From Siphonodentalium dalli (Eukaryota; Mollusca; Scaphopoda; Gadilida; Siphonodentaliidae), in assembly GCA_032622095.1 (NCBI GenBank), contig CP136064.1:142743954-142807953 (forward strand): 64,000 bases of DNA, given 5' to 3'. Under the pieces are notes generated by a model. It had not been told where the DNA came from and did no database searches. It saw only the letters and a program-made list of their open reading frames with translations. Position numbers and translations under genes: made by a program. This document shows positions 24,801-36,098 of this stretch, in pieces. Each line of letters opens with the position of its first letter. Positions within the stretch are counted from its first letter, which is position 1.

Positions 24801-27800
24801 ATTAGATATAAAATCATAAAACCGCACCCTCTAGCCCATACGCTTGTCACAGTAGGTGGCCAAAGTGCCAACCATAGCCGTTTAGGTATTAATGAACCGA
24901 TTTTGACCAAATAAACGGTGCCGTATGGTAGCCCACCCCAAAATTAGATTGAAAACCGAAAACCGCACCCCTCTAGTCCATACGGTTGCCACGGTAGGTG
25001 GCCAAAGTGGCAACCTATGCCGTTTTGGTATTTATGAACCGATTTTGACCAAATAAACGGTGCCGTATGGTAGCCCACCCCAAAATTATATATAAAAACC
25101 TAAAACCGCACCCCTCTAGCCCATACGGTTGCCTCGGAAGGTTGCCAAAGTGGCAACCATAGCCGTTTTGGTATTTATGAACCGATTTTGTCCAAATAAA
25201 CGGTGCGGTATGGTGGCCACCCCAAAATTAGATATAAAATCTGAAAACCGCACCCTCTAGCCCATACGCTTGTCACAGTAGGTGGCCAAAGTGGCAACCA
25301 TAGTCGTTTAGGTTTTAATGAACCGATTTTGACCAAATAAACGGTGCCGTATGGTAGCCCACCCCAAAATTATATATAAAAACCGAAAACCGCACCCCTC
25401 TAGCCCATACGGTTGCCTCGGAAGGTTGCCAAAGTGGCAACCATAGCCGTTTTGGTATTTATGAACCGATTTTGTCCAAATAAACGGTGCGGTATGGTGG
25501 CCACCCCAAAATTAGATATAAAATCTGAAAACCGCACCCTCTAGCCCATACGCTTGTCACAGTAGGTGGCCAAAGTGGCAACCATGGTCGTTTAGGTATT
25601 AATGAACCGATTTTGACCAAATAAACGGTGCCGTATGGTAGCCCACCCCAAAATTAGATATGAAAACCGAAAACCGCACACCTCTAGTCCATACGGTTGC
25701 CACGGTAGGTGGCCAATGTGGCAACCAATGCCGTTTTGGTATTTATGAACCGATTTTGACCAAATAAACGGTGCCGTAGGGTGGCCCACCCCAAAATAAG
25801 ATATAAAAACCGAAAACCGCACCCTCTAGCACATACGGTTGCCACGGTAGGTGGCCAAAGTGGCAACCATAGTCGTTTTGGTATTTATGAACCGATTTTG
25901 ACAAAATAAACGGTGCAGTAGGGTGGCCCACCCCAAAATTAGATATAAATACCCAAAAGCGCACCCTCTAGCCCATATGGTTATCACAGTAGGTGGCCAA
26001 AGTGGCAACCATAGCCGTTTAGGCATTTATGAACCGATTTTGACCAAATAAACGGTGCCGTAGGGTGGCCCACCCCAAAATTAGATATAAAATCCGAAAA
26101 CCGCACCCTCTAGCCCATACGCTTGTCACAGTAGGTGGCCAAAATGGCAACCATAGCCGTTTTGTTATTTATGAACCGATTTTGACCAAATAAACGGTGC
26201 GGTAGGGTGGCCCGCCCCAAAATTATATATAAAAACCCAAAACCGCACCACTCTAGCTTACACGGTTGCCACAGTAGGTGGCCAAATTGGCAACCATGGC
26301 CGTTTTGGTATTTATGAACCGATTTTGTCCAAATAAACGATGCGGTAGGGTGGCCCACCCCAAAATTAGATATAAAATCCGAAAACCGCACCCTCTAGCC
26401 CATACGCTTGTCACAGTAGGTGGCCAAAGTGGCAACCATAGCCGTTTAGGTATTAATGAACCGATTTTGACCAAATAAACGGAGCCGTATGGTAGCCCAC
26501 CCCAAAATTAGATTGAAAACCGAAAACCGCACCCCTCTAGTCCATACGGTTGCCACGGTAGGTGGCCAAAGTGGCAACCTATGCCGTTTTGGTATTTATG
26601 AACCGATTTTGAACAAATAAACGGTGCCGTAGGGTGGCCCACCCCAAAATAAGATTTAAAAACCGAAAACCGCACCCCTCTATCCCATACGGTTGCCACG
26701 GTAGGTGGCCAAAGTGGCAACCGTAGCCGTTTTGGTATTTATGAACCGATTTTGACCACATAAACGGTGCCGTAGGGTGGCCCACCCCAAAATTAGATAT
26801 AAAAACTGAAAACCGCACCCCTCTAGCCCATACGGTTGTCACAGTAGGTGGCCAAAGTGGCAACCATAGCCGTTTAGGTATTTATGAACCGATTTTGACC
26901 AAATAAACGGTGCCGTATGGTAGCCCACCCCAAAATTATATATAAAAACCGAAAACCGCACCCCTCTAGCCCATACGGTTGCCTCGGAAGGTTGCCAAAG
27001 TGGCAACCATAGCCGTTTTGGTATTTATGAACCGATTTTGTCCAAATAAACGGTGCGGTATGGTGGCCACCCCAAAATTAGATATAAAATCTGAAAACCG
27101 CACCCTCTAGCCCATACGCTTGTCACAGTAGGTGGCCAAAGTGGCAACCATAGTCGTTTTGGTATTTATGAACCGATTTTGACAAAATAAACGGTGCGGT
27201 AGGGTGGCTCACCCCAAAATTAGATAGAAATACCCAAAAGCGCACCCTCTAGCCCATATGGTTATCACAGTAGGTGGCCAAAGTGGCAACCATAGCCGTT
27301 TAGGCATTTATGAACCGATTTTGACCAAATAAACGGTGCGGTAGGGTGGCCCGCCCCAAAATTAGATATAAAAACCGAAAACCGCACCCCTCTAGCCCAT
27401 ACGGTTGCCACAGTAGGTGGCCAAAATGGCAACCATAGCCGTTTTGTTATTTATGAACCGATTTTGACAAAATAAACGGTGCCGTAGGGTGGCCCACCCC
27501 AAAATTAGATATAAAATCCGAAAACCGCACCCTCTAGCCCATACGCTTGTCACAGTAGGTGGCCAAAGTGGCAACCATAGCCGTTTAGGTATTAATGAAC
27601 CGATTTTGACAAAATAAACGGTGCCGTATGGTAGCCCACCCCAAAATATTAGATATAATAACCGAAAACCGCACCCCTCTAGCCCATACGGTTGTCACAG
27701 TAGGTGGCCAAATTGGCAACCATAGCCGTTTTGGTATTTATGAACCGATTTTGTCCAAATAAACGATGCGGTAGGGTGGCCCACCCCAAAATTAGATATA

Positions 27801-30800
27801 AAATCCGAAAACCGCACCCTCTAGCCCATACGCTTGTCACAGTAGGTGGCCAAAGTGCCAACCATAGCCGTTTAGGTATTAATGAACCGATTTTGACCAA
27901 ATAAACGGTGCCGTATGGTAGCCCACCCCAAAATTAGATTGAAAACCGAAAACCGCACCCCTCTAGTCCATACGGTTGCCACGGTAGGTGGCCAAAGTGG
28001 CAACCTATGCCGTTTTGGTATTTATGAACCGATTTTGACCAAATAAACGGTGCCGTATGGTAGCCCACCCCAAAATTATATATAAAAACCGAAAACCGCA
28101 CCCCTCTAGCCCATACGGTTGCCTCGGAAGGTTGCCAAAGTGGCAACCATAGCCGTTTTGGTATTTATGAACCGATTTTGTCCAAATAAACGGTGCGGTA
28201 TGGTGGCCACCCCAAAATTAGATATAAAATCTGAAAACCGCACCCTCTAGCCCATACGCTTGTCACAGTAGGTGGCCAAAGTGGCAACCATAGTCGTTTA
28301 GGTATTAATGAACCGATTTTGACCAAATAAACGGTGCCGTATGGTAGCCCACCCCAAAATTAGATATAAATACCCAAAAGCGCACCCTCTAGCCCATATG
28401 GTTATCACAGTAGGTGGCCAAAGTGGCAACCATAGCCGTTTATGTATTTATGAACCGATTTTGACCAAATAAACGGTGCGGTAGGGTGGCCCGCCCCAAA
28501 ATTAGATATAAAAACCGAAAACCGCACCCCTCTAGCCCATACGGTTGCCACAGTAGGTGGCCAAAGTGGCAACCATAGCCGTTTAGGTATTTATGAACCG
28601 ATTTTGACAAAATAAACGGTGCCGTAGGGTGGCCCACCCCAAAATTAGATATAAAATCCGAAAACCGCACCCTCTAGCCCATACGCTTGTCACAGTAGGT
28701 GGCCAAAGTGGCAACCATAGCCGTTTAGGTATTAATGAACCGATTTTGACAAAATAAACGGTGCCGTATGGTAGCCCACCCCAAAATATTAGATATAATA
28801 ACCGAAAACCGCACCCCTCTATTCCATACGGTTGCCACGGTAGGTGGCCAATGTGGCAACCAATGCCGTTTTGGTATTTATGAACCGATTTTGACCAAAT
28901 AAACTGTGCCGTATGGTAGCCCACCCCAAAATTAGATATGAAAACCGAAAACCGCACACCTCTAGTCCATACGGTTGCCACGGTAGGTGGCCAATGTGGC
29001 AACCAATGCCGTTTTGGTATTTATGAACCGATTTTGACCAAATAAACGGTGCCGTAGGGTGGCCCACCCCAAAATAAAATATATAAACCGAAAACCGCAC
29101 CCCTCTAGCACATACGGTTGCCACGGTAGGTGGCCAAAGTGGCAACCATAGCCGTTTTGGTATTTATGAACCGATTTTGACAAAATAAACGGTGCGGTAG
29201 GGTGGCCCACCCCCAAATTAGATATAAAACACGAAAATCGCACCCCTCTAGCCCATACGGTTGCCACAGTATGTGGCCAAAGTGGCAACCATAGCCGTTT
29301 TGGTATTTATGAACCGATTTTGACCAAATAAACGGAGCCGTAGGGTGGCCCACCCGAAAATTAGATATACAAACCGAAAACCACACCCCTCTAGCCCATA
29401 CGGTTGCCACAGTAGGTGGCCAAAGTGGCAACCATAGCCGTTTTGGTATTTATGAACCGATTTTGACCACATAAACGGTGCCGTAGGGTGGCCCACCCCA
29501 AAATTAGATATAAAAACCGAAAACCGCACCCCTCTAGCCCATACGGTTGTCACAGTAGGTGGCCAAAGTGGCAACCATAGCCGTTTAGGTATTTATGAAC
29601 CGATTTTGACCAAATAAACGGTGCCGTATGGTAGCCCACCCCAAAATTATATATAAAAACCGAAAACCGCACCCCTCTAGCCCATACGGTTGCCTCGGAA
29701 GGTTGCCAAAGTGGCAACCATAGCCGTTTTGGTATTTATGAACCGATTTTGTCCAAATAAACGGTGCGGTATGGTGGCCACCCCAAAATTAGATATAAAA
29801 TCTGAAAACCGCACCCTCTAGCCCATACGCTTGTCACAGTAGGTGGCCAAAGTGGCAACCATAGTCGTTTAGGTATTAATGAACCGATTTTGACCAAATA
29901 AACGGTGCCGTATGGTAGCCCACCCCAAAATTAGATATGAAAACCGAAAACCGCACACCTCTATTCCATACGGTTGCCACGGTAGGTGGCCAATGTGGCA
30001 ACCAATGCCGTTTTGGTATTTATGAACCGATTTTGACCAAATAAACGGTGCCGTAGGGTGGCCCACCCCAAAATAAGATATAAAAACCGAAAACCGCACC
30101 CCTCTAGCACATACGGTTGCCACGGTAGGTGGCCAAAGTGGCAACCATAGTCGTTTTGGTATTTATGAACCGATTTTGACAAAATAAACGGTGCGGTAGG
30201 GTGGCCCACCCCAAAATTAGATATAAATACCCAAAAGCGCACCCTCTAGCCCATATGGTTATCACAGTAGGTGGCCAAAGTGGCAACCATAGCCGTTTAG
30301 GCATTTATGAACCGATTTTGACCAAATAAACGGTGCCGTAGGGTGGCCCACCCCAAAATTAGATATAAAATCCGAAAACCGCACCCTCTAGCCCATACGC
30401 TTGTCACAGTAGGTGGCCAAAATGGCAACCATAGCCGTTTTGTTATTTATGAACCGATTTTGACCAAATAAACGGTGCGGTAGGGTGGCCCGCCCCAAAA
30501 TTATATATAAAAACCCAAAACCGCACCACTCTAGCTTACACGGTTGCCACAGTAGGTGGCCAAATTGACAACCATGGCCGTTTTGGTATTTATGAACCGA
30601 TTTTGTCCAAATAAACGATGCGGTAGGGTGGCCCACCCCAAAATTAGATATAAAATCCGAAAACCGCACCCTCTAGCCCATACGCTTGTCACAGTAGGTG
30701 GCCAAAGTGGCAACCATAGCCGTTTAGGTATTAATGAACCGATTTTGACCAAATAAACGGAGCCGTATGGTAGCCCACCCCAAAATTAGATTGAAAACCG

Positions 30801-32490
30801 AAAACCGCACCCCTCTAGTCCATACGGTTGCCACGGTAGGTGACCAAAGTGGCAACCTATGCCGTTTTGGTATTTATGAACCGATTTTGAACAAATAAAC
30901 GGTGCCGTAGGGTGGCCCACCCCAAAATAAGATTTAAAAACCGAAAACCGCAGCCCTCTAGCCCATACGGTTGCCACGGTAGGTGGCCAAAGTGGCAACC
31001 GTAGCCGTTTTGGTATTTATGAACCGATTTTGACCACATAAACGGTGCCGTAGGGTGGCCCACCCCAAAATTAGATATAAAAACTGAAAACCGCACCCCT
31101 CTAGCCCATACGGTTGTCACAGTAGGTGGCCAAAGTGGCAACCATAGCCGTTTAGGTATTTATGAACCGATTTTGACCAAATAAACGGTGCCGTATGGTA
31201 GCCCACCCCAAAATTATATATAAAAAACCGAAAACCGCACCCCTCTAGCCCATACGGTTTCCTCGGAAGGTTTGCCAAAGTGGCAACCATAGCCGTTTTG
31301 GTATTTATGAACCGATTTTGTCCAAATAAACGGTGCGGTATGGTGGCCACCCCAAAATTAGATATAAAATCTGAAAACCGCACCCTCTAGCCCATACGCT
31401 TGTCACAGTAGGTGGCCAAAGTGGCAACCATAGTCGTTTAGGTATTAATGAACCGATTTTGACCAAATAAACGGTGCCGTATGGTAGCCCACCCAAAAAT
31501 TAGATATAAATACCCAAAAGCGCACCCTCTAGCCCATATGGTTATCACAGTAGGTGGCCAAAGTGGCAACCATAGCCGTTTAGGTATTTATGAACCGATT
31601 TTGACCAAATAAACGGTGCGGTAGGGTGGCCCGCCCCAAAATTAGATATAAAAAACCGAAAACCGCACCCCTCTAGCCCATACGGTTGCCACAGTAGGTG
31701 GCCAAAGTGGCAACCATAGCCGTTTAGGTATTTATGAACCGATTTTGACAAAATAAACGGTGCCGTAGGGTGGCCCACCCCAAAATTAGATATAAAATCC
31801 GAAAACCGCACCCTCTAGCCCATACGCTTGTCACAGTAGGTGGCCAAAGTGGCAACCATAGCCGTTTAGGTATTAATGAACCGATTTTGACAAAATAAAC
31901 GGTGCCGTATGGTAGCCCACCCCAAAATATTAGATATAATAACCGAAAACCGCACCCCTCTAGCCCATACGGTTGTCACAGTAGGTGGCCAAATTGGCAA
32001 CCATAGCCGTTTTTGTATTTATGAACCGATTTTGTCCAAATAAAACGATGCGGTAGGGTGGCCCACCCCAAAATTAGATATAAAATCCGAAAACCGCACC
32101 CTCTAGCCCATACGCTTGTCACAGTAGGTGGCCAAAGTGCCAACCATAGCCGTTTAGGTATTAATGAACCGATTTTGACCAAATAAACGGTGCCGTATGG
32201 TAGCCCACCCCAAAATTAGATTGAAAACCGAAAACCGCACCCCTCTAGTCCATACGGTTGCCACGGTAGGTGGCCAAAGTGGCAACCTATGGCGTTTTGG
32301 TATTTATGAACCGATTTTGACCAAATAAACGGTGCCGTATGGTAGCCCACCCCAAAATTATATATAAAAACCGAAAACCGCACCCCTCTAGCCCATACGG
32401 TTTCCTCGGAAGGTTGCCAAAGTGGCAACCATAGCCGTTTTGGTATTTATGAACCGATTTTGTCCAAATAAACGGTGCGGTATGGTGGCC
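24800..32490 (+). repeat. Satellite 1 superunit of 7,694 bp, copy 2
   Basis: Near-identical to copy 1. One clear difference is GATAGAAATACCC near 27,222 against GATATAAATACCC near 19,528. The junction can be placed near 24,800. There the sequence on the left matches the GGTATGGTGGCCACCCC monomer type, while the sequence on the right (AAATCATAAAACCGC) matches the position near 17,117. From about 31,228 this copy begins to show single-base homopolymer insertions absent from copy 1 (extra A near 31,229, extra T near 31,270). Confidence 0.85.
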
Positions 32491-34886
32491 ACCCCAAAAT
32501 TAGATATAAAATCTGAAAACCGCACCCTCTAGCCCATACGCTTGTCACAGTAGGTGGCCAAAGTGGCAACCATAGTCGTTTAGGTATTAATGAACCGATT
32601 TTGACCAAATAAACGGTGCCGTATGGTAGCCCACCCAAAAATTAGATATAAATACCCAAAACCGCACCCTCTAGCCCATACGCTTGTCACAGTAGGTGGC
32701 CAAAGTGGCAACCATAGCCGTTTAGGTATTTATGAACCGATTTTGACCAAATAAACGGTGCGGTAGGGTGGCCCACCCCAAAATTAGATATAAAAACCGA
32801 AAACCGCACCCCTCTAGCCCATACGGTTGCCACAGTAGGTGGCCAAAGTGGCAACCATAGCCGTTTAGGTATTTATGAACCGATTTTGACAAAATAAACG
32901 GTGCCGTAGGGTGGCCCACCCCAAAATTAGATATAAAAACCGAAAACCGCACCCCTCTAGCCCATACGGTTGCCACAGTAGGTGGCCAAAATGGCAACCA
33001 TAGCCGTTTTGTTATTTATGAACCGATTTTGACAAAATAAACGGTGCCGTAGGGTGGCCCACCCCCAAAATTAGATATAAAATCCGAAAACCGCACCCTC
33101 TAGCCCATACGCTTGTCACAGTAGGTGGCCAAAGTGGCAACCATAGCCGTTTAGGTATTAATGAACCGATTTTGACAAAATAAACGGTGCCGTATGGTAG
33201 CCCACCCCACGGTAGGTGGCCAAAGTGGCAACCTATGCCGTTTTGGTATTTATGAACCGATTTTGACCAAATGAACGGTGCCGTATGGTAGCCCACCCCA
33301 AAATTATATATAAAAACCGAAAACCGCACCCCTCTAGCCCATACGGTTGCCTCGGAAGGTTGCCAAAGTGGCAACCATAGCCGTTTTGGTATTTATGAAC
33401 CGATTTTGTCCAAATAAACGGTGCGGTATGGTGGCCACCCCAAAATTAGATATAAAATCCGAAAACCGCACCCTCTAGCCCATACGCTTGTCACAGTAGG
33501 TGGCCAAAGTGGCAACCATAGTCGTTTAGGTATTAATGAACCGATTTTGACCAAATAAACGGTGCCGTATGGTAGCCCACCCCAAAATTAGATATGAAAA
33601 CCGAAAACCGCACACCTCTATTCCATACGGTTGCCACGGTAGGTGGCCAATGTGGCAACCAATGCCGTTTTGGTATTTATGAACCGATTTTGACCAAATA
33701 AACTGTGCCGTATGGTAGCCCACCCCAAAATTAGATATGAAAACCGAAAACCGCACACCTCTAGTCCATACGGTTGCCACGGTAGGTGGCCAATGTGGCA
33801 ACCAATGCCGTTTTGGTATTTATGAACCGATTTTGACCAAATAAACGGTGCCGTAGGGTGGCCCACCCCAAAATAAAATATATAAACCGAAAACCGCACC
33901 CCTCTAGCACATACGGTTGCCACGGTAGGTGGCCAAAGTGGCAACCATAGCCGTTTTGGTATTTATGAACCGATTTTGACAAAATAAACGGTGCGGTAGG
34001 GTGGCCCACCCCCAAATTAGATATAAAAAAACGAAAATCGCACCCCTCTAGCCCATACGGTTGCCACAGTATGTGGCCAAAGTGGCAACCATAGCCGTTT
34101 TGGTATTTTATGAACCGATTTTGACCAAATAAACGGAGCCGTAGGGTGGCCCACCCCGAAAATTAGATATACAAACCGAAAACCACACCCCTCTAGCCCA
34201 TACGGTTGCCACAGTAGGTGGCCAAAGTGGCAACCATAGCCGTTTTGGTATTTATGAACCGATTTTGACCACATAAACGGTGCCGTAGGGTGGCCCACCC
34301 CAAAATTAGATATAAAAACCGAAAACCGCACCCCTCTAGCCCATACGGTTGTCACAGTAGGTGGCCAAAGTGGCAACCATAGCCGTTTAGGTAATTTATG
34401 AACCGATTTTGACCAAATAAACGGTGCCGTATGGTAGCCCACCCCAAAATTATATATAAAAACCGAAAACCGCACCCCTCTAGCCCATACGGTTGCCTCG
34501 GAAGGTTGCCAAAGTGGCAACCATAGCCGTTTTGGTATTTATGAACCGATTTTGTCCAAATAAACGGTGCGGTATGGTGGCCACCCCAAAATTAGATATA
34601 AAATCTGAAAACCGCACCCTCTAGCCCATACGCTTGTCACAGTAGGTGGCCAAAGTGGCAACCATAGTCGTTTAGGTATTAATGAACCGATTTTGACCAA
34701 ATAAACGGTGCCGTATGGTAGCCCACCCCAAAATTAGATATGAAAACCGAAAACCGCACACCTCTAGTCCATACGGTTGCCACGGTAGGTGGCCAATGTG
34801 GCAACCAATGCCGTTTTGGTATTTATGAACCGATTTTGACCAAATAAACGGTGCCGTAGGGTGGCCCACCCCAAAATAAGATATAA
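32490..34886 (+). repeat. Satellite 1, rearranged segment left of the element insertion
   Basis: Monomers here are mixtures of types seen in the superunits. The block at 33,618-34,869 parallels 21,125-22,450 and 28,819-30,144. At about 33,209 a monomer lacks about 51 bp: CCCACCCCA joins directly to CGGTAGGTGG, with the short shared word CCA at the break. Several single-base insertions occur (extra A near 34,027, T near 34,110, C near 34,157). The segment ends inside a monomer at ATATAA (34,886). Confidence 0.85.
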
Positions 34887-35686
34887 CGAGAGGCCGATCA
34901 CGATCGGCAGATGTTAACCCATCCCTTGGCGATAAAAATTTAATATTATCGGATAAATGAGAGTTTTGGTGTTCAATTATAGAGTATACTGTTATGTACT
35001 ATTATAGACAAATGTACATAACACAAATTATTGGAATTTATGGGTCACTGGCATTTATATAAGAGAATGCACTGGTACAGAATCTGTAATGCTAAACCGC
35101 CACAGCCAGCAAGCCCATGGGTTAAATGTGTAGGTGTGACCTGGACATGGAATACTTGGGTTAAGAGAGTCCAATTTAAGTTTACAATAATAATGTGTCC
35201 TAGTATACAGATAAGCAACCTCACCACTGACCCATTAATATCAATTATATAGCAGCACAGATGTCCATGTCTACTGTTAATAGCTTGTGATGTTTATTGT
35301 TGAATCTTTATTTTAAATTAGATGCCATAGCCTTATGTATCAGATTATTTGCACATTGGCATAAGTCCAAAGGCAATTGGTGAATTGGATTTAATGTTGC
35401 TCCAAACAGATTTACCAGTACATAACACAAGATTTTGGACCGATTTAATCAAATTTGGTGTGGTGATTCGGGGTACCCTTGGCAGAGTTATAATGGTTGT
35501 TAGTTTTTCAATTTTTTTAAAACTTATTTAAAAAAATTAAAGGGACACATTGGAAATCTTTTTATCATAATCATCAATATCTAAATGAAAACAAATGACA
35601 ATGTCAATGACATTTTTTTTATTATTATTATAAAAGTTAAAAATAAATTTTTTTTTAAATCGATTCAATTTTTCAATTTTTTTTCG

Positions 35687-35983
35687 AAAAAAGGGTCATA
35701 ACTCCTTTAAAATTAATCGGATCAAACCCATATTCGAACTCGGTCTGTATTTTGGGCTGAGAAACTCACATACCAAATTTGGTTCCGATCAGATAAAAAA
35801 TGTTTGAGTTATGGCAGAATGCGTGAATTCTAAGTCGAAAAAGGGCCATAACTCTGTACAAAAAGGTTGGATCAAACCCATATTCGAACTGGATCTGTAT
35901 TTTGGGCTGAAAACCCCATATACAAAATTTGGTTTTGATCAGGTAAAAAATGTTTGAGTTATCGCATTACACGTAAAGTGTCT
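35687..35983. repeat. Two tandem copies of a 150-bp core inside the mobile element
   Basis: AAGGGTCATAACTC (35,691) and AAGGGCCATAACTC (35,841) begin the two copies. Both continue with GGATCAAACCCATATTCGAA, CTGTATTTTGGGCTGA, CAAATTTGGTT or CAAAATTTGGTT, and AAAAAATGTTTGAGTTAT. The copies are clearly homologous but diverged, so the tandem structure is older than the insertion into this array. Cores of this kind are typical of abundant non-autonomous repeats in marine invertebrate genomes. Confidence 0.85.
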
Positions 35984-36040
35984 ACGGACGGACAGACGGA
36001 CGGACAGACGGACGGACGGACGGACGGACGGACGGACGAA
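35984..36040. repeat. (ACGG/ACAG)n microsatellite
   Basis: About 13 consecutive tetranucleotides, mostly ACGG with two ACAG units, directly follow the second core copy. Read in frame it gives runs such as TDGRTDGRTD, which are not a real protein. It is part of the mobile element structure. Confidence 0.92.
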
Positions 36041-36072
36041 CAACGAGTGGTCAATCCGGACAACGACACTAT

Positions 36073-36098
36073 GTTTACCATACATGGTATGGGTAAAC
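36073..36098. repeat. Terminal hairpin of the mobile element
   Basis: GTTTACCATAC pairs with GTATGGGTAAAC (one bulged base) around a 3-base loop, ending exactly where the satellite monomer resumes. A hairpin at the very end without a matching inverted repeat at the other end argues for a rolling-circle (Helitron/Helentron-like) element more than for a cut-and-paste transposon. Confidence 0.75.
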
